Shown here: piece by piece, positions 44,201-55,929 of the stretch
Position numbering within the stretch: the first letter of the stretch is position 1
Layout: the number at the start of each line of letters is the position of its first letter
From: Brachionus plicatilis
Taxonomy: Eukaryota; Rotifera; Eurotatoria; Ploima; Brachionidae
Assembly (NCBI GenBank): GCA_010279815.1
Contig: QEOQ01000704.1
Location: 242,733-306,732 of the forward strand
Length of the DNA stretch: 64,000 nucleotides
Direction of reading: 5' to 3'
Notes under the pieces: model-generated
Databases searched by the model: none
The model's input: the letters and a program-made list of their open reading frames with translations, nothing else
Told to the model about the DNA's origin: nothing
Translations under genes and position numbers: made by a program

Positions 44201-46826
44201 TTTTCTGTACTTTTCCTTTTTTTAATTGAATAATCAAACAAAAAATGAATCGCTGTTTTTTGTAGTCATATTATTTAAAGATACACTAGAAAAAATTGAC
44301 ATTAAATAAAAAAAATTGATTCATTTTTTAATAAATTTAATGCTTAATTAAAATATTTTGATACTATTTGGGTATTGTGAATTTCAAAAACAATTTGAAC
44401 AAAAATTCTACATTTTATAATAAATTAAAATTAAAGTTAATAAAAAATATTAGAAAAAATGCTGCAATATAGTGCAGCATACTCAGTTGCACTTTTTTAC
44501 CTTAAATATTTTTTCTCATGTAAAAAATGACAAAAAAAACGAATCAATACGATTTAAATAGATTATTGATTTGATTTCTTAAAAAAAAAAAGAAACAAAA
44601 ATTTTATTTTAGGTGGCCCTAATAGGTGCAACAAAGCATGTTTCACTATATTGCAGTATTTTTCTAATAATTTTTATTAACTTTAATTTTAATCTTTTAA
44701 AAATGAAGAATTTTTGTTCAATTTGTTTTTGAAATTCACAAACCTCCTATTAGGTTGTTTAATAAGTTTTTTCGTTTTTTTCGAGACTTTATTTATTCAT
44801 TAAAAAATTAAAATAAAGTATTTATTAGACACTAAAATAATTTCTTTCGCTAGAAACACACATCTCCCATCTTTCTGGCAGCATTTTGATCCATCGCTCG
44901 TAGAAGCTGGCTGGTTTTGATGAAGATGAAATATTGACTGATATCTTTTTTTATTTCTTCCAAGCCTGAGTAACTTTTTTCTCTGAGGAAGTGCTACATG
45001 GGTCGGCACAAATTTTAAAAAATATTTATTATAAAGCTTATTTTTTAAATACAATAAAAAAAATTAGATACAATGAAAAATAAATGGTCAAAATAAAATT
45101 AAAATTTAGTCTAAATACAGAATATTGGCAATATATTAGTAAGAACAGAAATTTATATTTATTTCTTATTTTTTAAGGCGAATCGACAAGGAACTAACAA
45201 ATGAATTTTTTGATCGAGGCATTGAAGGAGACTACTATTATTTTGAATTTTTGTATCATTTTTTAAATACTCCATTTACAAAATTTATTTATCACCAAGT
45301 AATCTAAAATTTGAATCTCTATTTTAGTCACAATTTAAATCTGATCAAACTTTTATTCTTAGATTTGGTATCTTTTTTTCCTAATTCTATTCAGCTATGT
45401 AATTGTGTGCGACTTTCACAAAATTAATCAATCGAATGAAAAAACATCACTGGGACTGGCCATTTCAATTCCGGAAATAATCTTGATCATTTGGGTCTTT
45501 ACATTCATTCTTGAAGAGATTTACAAATTTTTGATAAATGATATGAAAAAATACTTTATTAAAAAGATATTTGGGGGTGATTTTTGGCAAAAAATTAATA
45601 CAAGCGCCATTTTGCTCTACTTGGTGGCATTTATTCTGCGATTTATTGACAATGATCAATGTTATAAGGCAGCCCGAATCATTCTTGCACTTGACATAAT
45701 ACTTTGGTTCTTTAAATTTCTAAAAGCCTATACTTTCCTTCGTCAGCTTGGCCCTAAATTCTATGTAATCCGAGAAATGGTAAATTTAAAATATTTCAAA
45801 ATATTTATTAAAAAAAAGTAAATATATTAATTTTTTTAGTTAACTCAACTGGCTTATTTTATGCTTATTGTTCTGGTTTTTATGTTCGCTTTTGGCATTT
45901 CGTCAACAGCGTTGATGTTTGAAAATTCTGAATTGAATATTAATTTGGTGAAGAATGTTTTTTTGCCAGGTTATTTTATGATCGGTGGAGAATATTACAC
46001 TTTGGAGGAAATTATGAGTGCTGCATCTGGAACATGTACCGATACTGAAGTGTATGAAAAATGCCCTGACGAAATAGGAGCTTCTGTTGCTCTGGCTCTC
46101 TATATAATTTATTTGATATTCCTAAATATTTTGCTGGTTAATCTTTTGATTGCTATTTTTGAGTAATTTTTGCCAAGTGGTTCTAAATTTTTGTCTATTT
46201 TTATTTTAAATTTAAGTAATACCTATGATACTGTGGAAAAAAAGGCAAATGAAATATGGAAGTTTCAACTTTATGAATTGGTCAACGAATATTACAACAA
46301 GCCATTTTTGCCTGCGCCTTTTATTATTTTCAACATATTTGTTTCATTGGTAAAGTTTACTTTTAAAATGGTTGCAAAATTATTGTCAAAAAACAAAACT
46401 GAACTGGCTGGTTTTAAATTTTTATTGAAAAATAGATTATTTAGATCTTGGGCAAAAAAATGGAATCACTCATTAGGTAGTTGGTTTGTTTTAGGACTTT
46501 TTTTTTTAGCTTTTTATTTAATTTTTCAAATAAAGTTTATGAACTGGACGAATTGGAAGAAAAAGAAATAAATGGTTTGGAAGAGAAATTGGCTGAAGAA
46601 TTGATTACGATGCGTGAAAAAAAAAAGAGAGAAAATTTTGAAGACCGAGTTGAACAAAATTTCGAAAAGTATTTGCTAAATTTTTGGCTAATTACGTTTT
46701 AAAAGCTTTCATTTAAGATTGGATCTTTTGACAAGCAAATTTGAAGATTTTGTCGACAAAGGAAATATTTTGCTTAACCAGTCTGTACAATCAATTGATG
46801 CAAAACTAGAAAAAATGCTTAAATAA
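38211..46826 (+). CDS. TRPM-family cation channel (18 exons)
   Basis: Exons I can join in phase: 38211-38255, 38304-38365, 38417-38600, 38648-38834, 38883-39043, 39103-39372, 41306-41842, 41903-42112, 42892-42925, 42992-43098, 43161-43255, 43315-43716, 45178-45298, 45363-45779, 45840-46162, 46217-46476, 46536-46668, 46718-46826; total 1218 residues. The N-terminal half has TRPM homology regions: KKRRCKFIVP...LCWCLNP, PELIISVTGAAEKI, LVTTGGTNGGCMKLVGEA, LEPNHSHFILVDDA, IGGGPNSAK. Exons 14-15 hold the membrane part with FLPGYFMIGGEYYTLEE as pore and LVNLLIAIF as S6; exon 16 has the TRP box region NTYDTVEKKANEIWKFQLYE. It ends in a coiled coil without enzyme domain. The first exon is the least certain. 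Confidence 0.9.
39826..40127 (+). mobile_element. hAT-type MITE in TRPM intron 6, TSD ATTAATCA
   Basis: 302 bp, CAGACTTGTTTTAAGTCA / TGACTTATAAACGAGTCTG ends, exact 8-bp duplication at 39818-39825 and 40128-40135. Confidence 0.88.
42240..42318. repeat. Palindrome in TRPM intron 8
   Basis: Arms around CAGATTTTGAAATT and AATTTCAAAATCTG, about 30 bases each with a short AT loop. Confidence 0.6.
44375..44741. repeat. 367-bp foldback element in TRPM intron 12
   Basis: Arms of about 115 bases (44375-44490 and 44626-44741), starting TTGTGAATTTCAAAAACAA and including CTGCAATATAGTG, invert each other with around 90% match. No coding capacity. Confidence 0.75.
44750..45012 (-). pseudogene. mariner transposase C-terminal fragment
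   Basis: Minus strand reads SSSKPASFYERWIKMLPERW-EMCVSSERNYF and stop, the end of a mariner transposase (FYE-GI-KLP-RW). The adjacent TTAGGTTGTTTAATAAG beside TA (44748-44749) is a mariner-type terminal repeat. The 5' part is missing. Confidence 0.75.
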
Positions 46827-47400
46827 CCCTATCTAGATTTTTTGTTTTTTTTTTTAATAAATAAAGCAATTTTTTTTAAGTTTTAAAGTTTTATTTGAAT
46901 TTAAAAAAGGCATAATATAATTAAACATTGAGTTAAATGAAGAGACAGTATTTTTAAGCAATCTACAACAAGGAAAAAGTTATCGGTCAAATTTTTGCTT
47001 AAAAAATTTCTAAAATAATATATGAAGTTTTAATTTATAAAAGGAATAATTTATGTTTCTAACTATTATATTTTTTACACACAAAAATTTATTTATCTAA
47101 AAAATATTTACATGCATTAATTTTTTTTTTTAAATCGAAAATTTTTTCAAAATTAATATTATGAAATGTTATGAAATGAAATGATTAAATTTCGAAAATA
47201 TCAATAATTTTAAAATTGATTTGGATCAATTGAATTCCTCAATAGATATAGAAAGATTAAAAAAAGCAAATTGAGAATTTATAACATGCACAAGTAAAAT
47301 TTTTTGAAAAATTATTTAATAATATTGGGAAAATTTAGCATTTATATCGAAATGTATTTCATGTAATTCGTAATATTTGATAAAATTGATAATTTTTAAA
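46827..47400. other. Gene-free AT-rich stretch
   Basis: Begins with the TRPM 3' UTR (AATAAATAAAGC near 46857). Nothing else seen. Confidence 0.5.
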
Positions 47401-47732
47401 CCCAAAGACTCGGTTCTTGCTAAAACATTGACGGTTCTCATGGACGGTTTCAGAGACCTAAGTAACAATTAATATAACTCGGGAACAGTGTTTTCTTGAA
47501 CAATGCGATTTAATGTGCAAATATTACCTTAGCTCCCTATACCCAAAACTAGTGAGTATTTTATTATAATTGAGAAATTAAAGTAAAAACTTTAAGAATA
47601 ATTTGTAATTTTTAACAAAATTTAAAAAAAAGAAAGAAAAAATCTTTAAAAAAAATTGTCAAAAAATAAAAATTAGTGACATTCAATTAATATATAAAAA
47701 AATATTAATGCTTTATTTTTTAAAAGGTGTTT
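47401..47732 (-). repeat. H3 downstream flank of unit 4, homologous to 15699-16020
   Basis: Non-coding, inverted match to the unit 2 flank, including the histone downstream AATAAAGC (47710-47717). Confidence 0.75.
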
Positions 47733-47748
47733 GGTCTTGAAAAAGACC
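47733..47748 (-). terminator. Histone 3' stem-loop, H3 unit 4
   Basis: GGTCTTTTTCAAGACC on the gene strand; AATAAA begins 16 bases past it. Confidence 0.9.
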
Positions 47749-47801
47749 GGGGGGTTTAAATATTTATAAATGTGTACAATGTTAATTGACAATCTAGTTA
47801 T

Positions 47802-48266
<465 letters not shown>

Positions 48267-48304
48267 TTATTTTTTAAAGAATTTTTTAATTTTAACATGT
48301 TTTG

Positions 48305-48312
48305 TTTTTATA
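48305..48312 (-). promoter_or_regulatory. H3 TATA box, unit 4
   Basis: TATAAAAA on the minus strand, about 93 bases before the ATG because of a small A/T insertion relative to units 2 and 3. Confidence 0.7.
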
Positions 48313-48607
48313 GTCATTAATGAAGGTGAAAATTATATTTTTAAAAGAGTCAAGGTTGTAAACATTGAACTTGTTTTGAACTTTATTTAAACTTTATTTT
48401 ATTTCCTTGTCTATAACAAATTTATAACGAAAATATTATGAATATATTTTATTAAAAATATAAACATGCTTTGTTATAATTTGAACTTTAACTTTGATTA
48501 TCATCGCCATTTAAATTTCTGTTAACAAGAATATGCTTTCATCTTTTGTTTGATATTAAATTTTAAGATGAAAAATTTTCAAATTCTCAATTATAATTCT
48601 TCTCATT

Positions 48608-48697
48608 ACCCTCGGACAGAAGTGCAAGTGTCCGCTATCATGGCCGCATTGAACGCTAAAAACTGGGCTTAACGTGAATCGCTGCGGCCCGGTACTT
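48608..48697 (-). other. GC-rich double-hairpin element in spacer of unit 4
   Basis: Both stems intact (CGGACA/TGTCCG and GGCCGCA/TGCGGCC); loop differences from unit 1 leave the stems untouched. Confidence 0.5.
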
Positions 48698-49114
48698 CTT
48701 TATTTAAAATATGATGAAATAATTTGGTCCTTTTTGTAAATTAAAAAAATAAAAGCTTAATAATTCTGTATTCTGTTGTTTAATGAGTATTTTATCCTTA
48801 AAACAATTAAAAAAAAGAAAACAATTCAAAATACAGTTTATTTCAAAAAAAGTAAAAATTCAATTTGAATATTTTAACCTAGCCTTCACCCATTAAAAAT
48901 CCTAATTAAAAAAGGTTGCTAATTTTATTTTTGAGTGATTGTTGTTAATTTGAAGGCATTGTGAAATTTCAATATATTCTGCGGAATTCTGCAATATCAT
49001 TGAAAATTAATGACATCTTGAAATTTTGGATCAGAAAAATCAGATCAAATAGTATTTTGTTTATAACTTTTGAACGGTATTTGATTAAATCTCTCTGCAA
49101 AATGCGGCATTGTG

Positions 49115-49425
49115 AATTTTGGTACAAAAATCAAAAACAAAATATTTAAAGTGCCAAAGCTTAAGTTCTGAAGGACCAAAACATGTCCTGTGAATTGAAG
49201 CAACTGATACATCCTCTGAACCACCAATATACTGATTCTGCAAAACTCAGAAAATTGTAATTTTGGGATATTATAAATTAAAAATTCAACTAAACTTTAA
49301 GTGGTGGTACATAGGATGTAAAATTTACAGAACATTTTTTAGTCGATCCAGATTAAGTAGTTACAGTTAAAAGTCCTGGCGTTTTTAATATTTTGTTTTT
49401 GATTTTTGTACCAAAATTCGCTAAA
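49115..49425. repeat. Foldback repeat in spacer of unit 4
   Basis: Arms about 49115-49232 and 49305-49425, same structure as in unit 1; the site is empty of the 514-bp MITE. Confidence 0.65.
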
Positions 49426-49777
49426 ATTTGAGTTAACAAGTCAATTTTAGGTATTTAAGTTTTTTTCAAATTAAAAATCATTTCTTTTACATTGAAAAAG
49501 TTTTTTATTTATTAAAAAAATTTTTATCTTAATTAAATCATTTTTTAAGGTTTTGTGAAATTTCATAAAAATCTTTCAATACAAAAATAAAAAATTTTAT
49601 GACTTTTGTTCAAAAAGAAAAATTGCCCACCTCTGTTACAATGACGATGAATCATTCTTTTTATGATAAAATTTGTCAAGTTTTTTTATTAATTCAGTGT
49701 TGTCAAATTTTTTGATTATTTTATCATTAAAATAAATTAATAAAGAATATTTTGCTTTATTTTTTGAATATTTAAAT

Positions 49778-49793
49778 GGCCTTTAAAAAGGCC
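49778..49793 (-). terminator. Histone 3' stem-loop, H2A unit 4
   Basis: GGCCTTTTTAAAGGCC on the gene strand, loop TTTA. Confidence 0.9.
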
Positions 49794-49827
49794 GGGGGTT
49801 TTTGTTTTAATTTTAAATCAAGTAAAT

Positions 49828-50229
49828 TTAATCATCTGATTTTGAACCTTTGGTCGGAACTGCATCGTCTGTCTTTTTGGGCAAGAGAATCGATTGAATG
49901 TTTGGCAAGACACCTCCCTGAGCAATTGTGACACCTGACAAAAGCTTATTCAACTCTTCATCATTTCTAATGGCTAATTGCAAATGACGCGGTATGATTC
50001 TTGTCTTTTTGTTATCTCGTGCAGCATTGCCTGCCAATTCAAGAATTTCAGCACTCAAATACTCCAACACTGCAGCCAAATAGACAGGGGCACCAGCACC
50101 CACTCTCTCTGCATAATGTCCCTTTCGCAGCAATCTATGAATTCGACCCACTGGAAATTGAAGACCAGCTCTGCTTGAACGTGTTTTGCCTTTTGCTCTT
50201 ACTTTGCCTCCTTTACCTCTACCGGACAT
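49828..50229 (-). CDS. Histone H2A (unit 4)
   Basis: 133 residues, Pro125 type like units 1 and 5. The ATG two codons upstream seen in units 2, 3 and 5 is absent, which supports MSGRG as the start everywhere. Confidence 0.97.
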   Translation of the reverse strand: MSGRGKGGKVRAKGKTRSSRAGLQFPVGRIHRLLRKGHYAERVGAGAPVYLAAVLEYLSAEILELAGNAARDNKKTRIIPRHLQLAIRNDEELNKLLSGVTIAQGGVLPNIQSILLPKKTDDAVPTKGSKSDD

Positions 50230-50547
50230 TTTGAGCTTTAAATAATTTTAGTTTTACTTTTAATATCTAATAAATAATTTCATAAAAAAATTTTTGTCTA
50301 TTTGTATCCAAAATGAAGTGAATTTGAGGGTCAAACAAAGGTGGAGTTTCAAAAAATGTACATTTTATTTTTCTAATAATAAAATTGTATATTTTTTGTT
50401 GGCCAAAAAAATATATATTTATATAAAAAATCATAATTAGATCTTTTCTCAAAAGGTCTATTTAATTCACGATGATTTTTTGTAATAAAAATAAAATCAG
50501 TTTGTCAGATTAAAAGTTGAAAAGTGATCTAGAGAAAGAAGAAGAAA
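50230..50547. promoter_or_regulatory. Divergent H2A/H2B promoter, unit 4
   Basis: 318 bp with the conserved GTCAAACAAAGGTGGAG, TTGGCCA and TATATAAAA blocks; this is the form without the retroposon of unit 1. Confidence 0.7.
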
Positions 50548-50925
50548 ATGCCACCCAAAACACCAAAGACGCCGAGCAAAGGAGCCAAAAAAGCAGTAAA
50601 ACCAAGCAAAGGTGCCAAAGGAGAAGGAAAACGAAAGAAAAAGAGGAAGGAAACATATTCGATTTACATTTACAAAGTGCTTAAACAAGTTCATCCGGAC
50701 ACTGGTGTCTCAAGCAAAGCAATGAGCATAATGAATTCGTTTGTTAATGACATTTTTGAGAGAATAGCCACCGAAGCGTCCAAATTGTCCACTCACAATG
50801 GAAAATCGACTATTTCAAGTCGCGAAATTCAAACATCTGTCAGATTGTTGTTACCAGGTGAATTGGCAAAGCATGCTGTTAGTGAAGGCACAAAAGCTGT
50901 CACCAAATACACAAGTTCAAAATAA
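50548..50925 (+). CDS. Histone H2B (unit 4)
   Basis: 125 residues, same protein as the rest; no upstream in-frame ATG. H2B-side flank (from 50980) is homologous to the inverted flank of unit 5. Confidence 0.97.
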   Translation: MPPKTPKTPSKGAKKAVKPSKGAKGEGKRKKKRKETYSIYIYKVLKQVHPDTGVSSKAMSIMNSFVNDIFERIATEASKLSTHNGKSTISSREIQTSVRLLLPGELAKHAVSEGTKAVTKYTSSK

Positions 50926-50963
50926 AATCTCTTAATCAATAAACAAAACAAACATTAACCCCC

Positions 50964-50979
50964 GGCCTTCTTCAAGGCC
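50964..50979 (+). terminator. Histone 3' stem-loop, H2B unit 4
   Basis: GGCCTTCTTCAAGGCC, loop CTTC. Confidence 0.9.
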
Positions 50980-50999
50980 ACTCACTCATTTCTAAATAA

Positions 51000-51290
51000 A
51001 GCAAAAAATTTAATCGGTTGGAAACTTTGGAACTCTATTCTTGAGTTGGATCATTATGTTTTAATTCATTTCCTTCACAGTTTTAAATGGTTCTTGAATT
51101 TTTTCACGAAAAATATTTTTTGTAGATTATTTTTTGCATACATTTAGATATTTTACTCTAATATTTAACAAACTATGTTAAATCCAAAAATGCATCTCTG
51201 CATAAATAATATTAAATTATTACAATTTATTTAATGCTCAAAATATCTAAAGTAAAATAACCTGAGTGATAGTGAGACTGGCTAGTTAGT
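51000..51290 (+). repeat. H2B flank of unit 4, inverted match to 55930-56130
   Basis: Shares GAAACTTTGGAACTCT, CTTCACAGTTTT and AACCTGAGTGATAGTGAGAC with the unit 5 flank on the other strand. Non-coding. Confidence 0.75.
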
Positions 51291-51484
51291 TCATAGAAAA
51301 GTTCATATAATACACCATTTAAGCTATCAGTTTTCAATAATATCAATTTGATCTTTATTGACTTTGAAAAGAAATTTAAAAAATTTGATAGAAATTTATC
51401 AATGTTTTTTTGTCTTAAAGAAAATTAATTCTTTTTTTATTTTTTGATTTTTTAAAAATCTTAATTTTAGATATATAAAAATTT

Positions 51485-51575
51485 TAATTGTATTTAATAA
51501 ATCAATAGTTAGTCAGTCGACTACGATAAGGGAACTAGCATGTTGATTAACCTTGAAATTGTAAAATTGAAATTG
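51485..51575 (+). repeat. Short dispersed repeat, partner at 30160-30250
   Basis: Contains GACTACGATAAGGG and GTTGATTAACCTTGAAATTG. A 90-codon frame starts inside it (51540-51812) but resembles nothing I recognise; it may be LINE-derived. Confidence 0.5.
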
Positions 51576-51812
51576 GTTAGTTCGCTATTCGACAATTGCT
51601 TTATTATAGTAAAGTTAGGAACTGAAAAATCAAAAGCCAACTTCAAAAAATTCAGAACAAGATCCTTAAAATCATCAAATATTTTCCACTTCTTTGAAAC
51701 TCATGCAATTGATGAACTAGCTAATAGTCTATTCATAGAATTTTTAACAAGCAAGGCGAAAAAAAGAATTCATTTTATAAAGAATAAAGTAGTTTGTTTC
51801 TTCTCATTGTAA

Positions 51813-52114
51813 CCGCCCCAATCGTTTTAAAACGCCACTCAACATATTTCATGAAAGATCAGAAATTTACTTTTTTATGAAACAAAGTTTTTTGTTACCT
51901 TAAAATTATTGAAATTTATATCTAAATTAATAAAAATAATCAATTTTTAATAGACGATCATCTAATATTAAAAATATTAACTATTTATATATTTTATTAG
52001 CAAAATAAAAAAATACATCTTAATATTAAAAAATCAGGCAAATTATATATAAAAAAGAAAAAATTCATTAAGACAATCAATTTATAAAAAAAATTAGAAA
52101 TTTTAAATTCAAAA
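51813..52114. other. Gene-free AT-rich stretch
   Basis: Nothing recognised. Confidence 0.4.
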
Positions 52115-52396
52115 CAGAGTTGTTTTTTAGTCAATGACTTGACTTAATTTTTTTTTTTTTTTTTCAATCAAGTCAATGATTTAATAAATCCATATTTGAT
52201 ACCAATAAAGTAGTTGCTTCCAAATTCCTGGCTGTTAATCTTTACCCATGTGGTCTGTTAATGTAACCAAATTATGAAAAAATTCTTCCAACTGGTCCAA
52301 ATGAAGCAGATATTGATAAAAATTTTTGTGCAAGTCATAACTTTGACTTAAATTTTTGTGACTTAGACTTAAAACTGTGACTTAAAAACAAGTCTG
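52115..52396 (+). mobile_element. hAT-type MITE, TSD ATTCAAAA
   Basis: 282 bp, begins CAGAGTTGTTTTTTAGTCA and ends AAAACAAGTCTG; exact 8-bp duplication at 52107-52114 and 52397-52404. Interior closely matches 39826-40127. Confidence 0.88.
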
Positions 52397-52529
52397 ATTC
52401 AAAATAATATTATTTAAAGAACATTAACAATTACGAAAATAATGATATCTTCTTTTTTTCATTAAAGTGTCACATTTATCGCAAATTCTACTCACGGTAT
52501 TATTGGTTTGAATTGGGCCTACCTAGTAC

Positions 52530-53215
52530 CCACAAATAAAAATCTGGTCCCCACAATAAAAAAATTGTTACCCACACGCAAAAACTTTTAAACAAAAATA
52601 ATTAAAAATTATTAAAAAACTTTTAAGCACAAAATGCAAAACTTTTTAACACTTTTAACTTTTAACTTTTAACTTTTTTAAATTTTTGTGAAATATTCAT
52701 TTTGAATTACATCAACCTTTTTTTCATTCAAAAAAACAAAATTTCATTTTAATTAAAAATTTCAAAAGATTTAGAATACTTTTAAGAAGCAAAAAGCTTA
52801 CTTTTGAGTATTTGGTAAAAGATAAAGGTAAACGAAAATATAAGAAATCAATTAAACCTCAAGTACAAGATGTTACAAATGCAAAAAAGGTTGATTAGAT
52901 TTATTTAGTATCATTTCACTCAACAAAACCAATATTCTATGATGAAAAAGAAGATAATGTAATAATTTAATAATAATTTAATAATTTTTTTGTTCATCAT
53001 AAAATTTTTGTATTTTGAAGTTATTTGTGGGTAACAGTTTTTTAATTGTTGGTGACAGTTTTTTGTTTGTGGTGAATCAATTATCTCGTTAGACTTTTTA
53101 GAACTTTTTTGCACAATGATTTCTTCTTCATCGCTATCACTAAAGCATCTGTCTTTTGGCTCGGTCTCGATACCTTCGACAGGTTGTCTTACTAATGCTG
53201 GTTTATTTTTTAAGG
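52530..53215 (-). pseudogene. Possible MULE C-terminal remnant flanked by inverted repeats
   Basis: Minus strand (about 53200-52925) reads KNKPALVRQPVEGIETEPKD, then CFSDSDEEEIIVQKSSKK, an acidic tail after an ALVRQ motif as in MULE proteins. The blocks at 52535-52590 and 53025-53085 are inverted copies containing GTTACCCACA. Weak evidence; could be unrelated repeats. Confidence 0.35.
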
Positions 53216-53222
53216 AGGGGTA

Positions 53223-53704
53223 GTGAAGTTCGTTTCAATTCGGTCTTTTCAATTCAGAAAAACTTAAATAACCTTTTTACTATAAGAGATAATTTAGTTC
53301 TTTAAAATGCTTAATTATAAGCAAAGTTGCTTTATTCAGTAAAATAATTCTGCAAAATACTCTGCAATTTTATGCATTTTGCACACCACTAAATAGTATT
53401 CAAATCAATTGTGCACTCACTTTGCAGAGTTTTTGCTGACATATATTTTCGGATTAAGCAAAGTTGCTTTATTCAGTAAAATAGATCTGCAAAATACTCT
53501 GCAATTTTCTGCACTTTGCACACCACTAAAAAGTATTCAAATCAATTGTGGCCTTACTTTGCAGAGTTTTTGCAGACATATATTTTCGGATTAAGCAAAG
53601 TTGCTTTATTCAGTAAACATCTTCCAGAACTAAATTATTCCTTTTAGTAAAAAAGTTATTCAAGTTTTTCTGAATTGAAACGATCGAATTGAAATGAACT
53701 TCAC
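53223..53704. mobile_element. 482-bp TIR element with internal 137-bp tandem repeat
   Basis: Ends are about 80-base inverted repeats starting GTGAAGTTCGTTTCAATTCG. The interior is 2 full and one partial 137-bp units beginning AAGCAAAGTTGC at 53319, 53456 and 53593. No clear target duplication and no coding. Confidence 0.8.
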
Positions 53705-54025
53705 AGCCCATTGAGGAGCACCTCTTTTTCGATTTGGTTGGATTGGTAAAGTATAACCTCCTCGTAAATGATATAACTATCGGAAATGGCATATCATTAA
53801 TGATTTAGTAATTGAGTTTAAAGATTTTTTTTTGTTTTAAAATTGAGTGAATTCTCTTAATATCTTGAAAACCAGAAAATATTTGTTTCTTGAAAATTTT
53901 TTCATCTTTTACATATTTTAAATTCGCGAATTTTTTTCTTAAAAATTTTTGCTCCTTTTTTTCTAATATAAAGAATTTTTTTTTTTGTAAGCATTAAAAA
54001 TTTTGGTATTTTTAATTAAAAATAA
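53705..54025. other. Upstream region of the WD40-like gene
   Basis: AT-rich, no element recognised. Confidence 0.4.
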
Positions 54026-55285
54026 ATGAATAGGTGTCATTGCGGCAGAGTCCATCATCAGCATCATCATCATCATCATTGTAGGTGCCATTACCATTGT
54101 CGATGTCACTGTCAAGCAAATTTAAATGGCCAAAGCAAAGACGGAGAAAAAGACTCTAAAGAAAAGGATTCAAAAGATTCGAGTGAACTTGATGAATTTT
54201 CACAAATAAAAACAGGATTTTCATATTTTCAAAGCTTTTTAAAAGCAACAGGACTGTGGGGACGAGCCACACAAAGACTCAATTCACTCGGACTGAAAAT
54301 TCTAAGAAAAATAGCCAAGTTCATTGGATGCAGTTTTTTGTTTACATGCTGTTCATCATGTACACTATTTTTCACAACCACGATAGCATCTATTTTCTTT
54401 TTCATTCCATTCGATACCAGTCCGGCCATTGGCAAGAGCTTGATGTCAGACGCATCAGGCGGTGCAATATTGGCCATTTCATCTTTTGAGTCAAAGCTGG
54501 CAAGTGCATCGACTCTAGGGGACCTAATGATTTGGGACTCCCGATCCGAACAAATTAAAGTATCTGTCAACTCTGGCATTCTTGTCGACTTGAAATTTTT
54601 AAACAAAACTAAGCTTGTGTCCATAAATCGAGATAGTTTCATGTTGATCCACACTCATGATGGATGCTTGATTTCAGAGTTAAATTTAACACAATTTGGC
54701 AGTTTAAATTCACTTAACATCTACAATTCAGAGAATATAATTATAGGAACAAGCGGCGGAAGCATTTTGTTCGTCAATTCAACAGGGAATATAACAGCGC
54801 TGGTTCACAATGGTGCCAGTTTAATAAGCGCCTTGCAGTTAACAAATGGTGACCTCGTATCAGCAGATGCGCAAAAAGAAATAAAAATACGAAAGGGACA
54901 ATCTTATGAAAGAGTGAACAGAGCGATTGGCATTGATGAGTTGGGCGCAATAAAAAAACTTGATGCCTATTTCATTTTAGAAATCGAATATATTTTTTAT
55001 TGCGTCGGCATAAATTTGTACGTGATAGATTCCTTTAGTGGGCAGATGGTGAATAAAATCACTGCCATTAGTAACATAGTCTCATTTAAATTCTTTTTCA
55101 ATAGCAGTACGGTGGTTGTGGCAAATAGTAGATCTGTTAGCTATTTTAATGTGACAGATGGTGCTTTATTAAATGAGACTAAATTTGACTCGGAAATTTT
55201 GTGTTTAGACACTAATTCGGAGTCGATTTTTGTCGGAGAAGGAAACGGAAATGTCAAGGTTGTTGATGCAAAGTTTTTAGTCTAA
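54026..55285 (+). CDS. Membrane-anchored WD40-like protein with His/Cys-rich N-terminus
   Basis: Single-exon, 419 codons. Residues 4-29 are almost only His, Cys and Arg (HHQHHHHHHCRCHYHCRCHC), a likely metal-binding or compositional tract. A Lys/Asp/Ser linker follows (residues 36-58), then one hydrophobic segment at about 99-128 (FIGCSFLFTCC...ASIFFFIPF). Residues 140-419 show WD40-type repeats (ASASTLGDLMIWDSRS, IIIGTSGGSILFVNST, IFVGEGNGNVKVVDAK). Seven N-x-S/T sequons all lie after the membrane segment, suggesting a type II protein with its propeller outside or in a lumen. No intron, unlike other host genes here. Function unknown. Confidence 0.75.
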   Translation: MNRCHCGRVHHQHHHHHHCRCHYHCRCHCQANLNGQSKDGEKDSKEKDSKDSSELDEFSQIKTGFSYFQSFLKATGLWGRATQRLNSLGLKILRKIAKFIGCSFLFTCCSSCTLFFTTTIASIFFFIPFDTSPAIGKSLMSDASGGAILAISSFESKLASASTLGDLMIWDSRSEQIKVSVNSGILVDLKFLNKTKLVSINRDSFMLIHTHDGCLISELNLTQFGSLNSLNIYNSENIIIGTSGGSILFVNSTGNITALVHNGASLISALQLTNGDLVSADAQKEIKIRKGQSYERVNRAIGIDELGAIKKLDAYFILEIEYIFYCVGINLYVIDSFSGQMVNKITAISNIVSFKFFFNSSTVVVANSRSVSYFNVTDGALLNETKFDSEILCLDTNSESIFVGEGNGNVKVVDAKFLV

Positions 55286-55929
55286 TATTTTTTGTTGTTG
55301 AAAATAATGCAACTCTGTTTAATTATTTTGCTTTTAGACTTTATTTAAAAAAAAATATTGAATTTTAATAAAAAAAATTGAGGTATTGACAAGGAGATCG
55401 TTTGAGAATTTTAAAAATTTTTACTCTTTTTGCACTTTATGCTCTCTTTATTTTGACATAAAAAAATAAATTCTGTTAATTGACTAAAAATCTAAACTTA
55501 ATATTTACTCAAATCATTAAGCCTGGACTCCGTCTCCGTAACTTAATAATGTAATACAAAATTTTGATAATTATTAAATCAAAAGTGCCTTATTACCACA
55601 ATTTCAGTTCAAGGAATCGTATCAAACAATCTTAATAGAGCATCCCATTCCACTTATAAACTGCAACTTGAAGTTTATGATCAATTTTTAATTCTCCCCG
55701 TATAACAAAAAACGGCTGAAAAAAGGCTACAAAACGCCACAAAATGCATGTTTCTTTTTATTTAAATAATTTTCCTATTTTTAATAAAACTTTTACTTAA
55801 AATTTTTAAAGACAAGTTATTTTACAAAAGATATATTCTAAAAATTTAAAAGCCTTTTTCATGTTTTCAAAAAAATAAAATTTTATATTTTTTAAATTTT
55901 TTTCTTCTTCCCCATCAACAGCGTAAATT
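55286..55929. other. Gene-free stretch
   Basis: Contains a lone end of the 9-bp-TSD MITE family near 55662 (GCAACTTGAAGTTTATGATC). Otherwise nothing seen. Confidence 0.5.
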
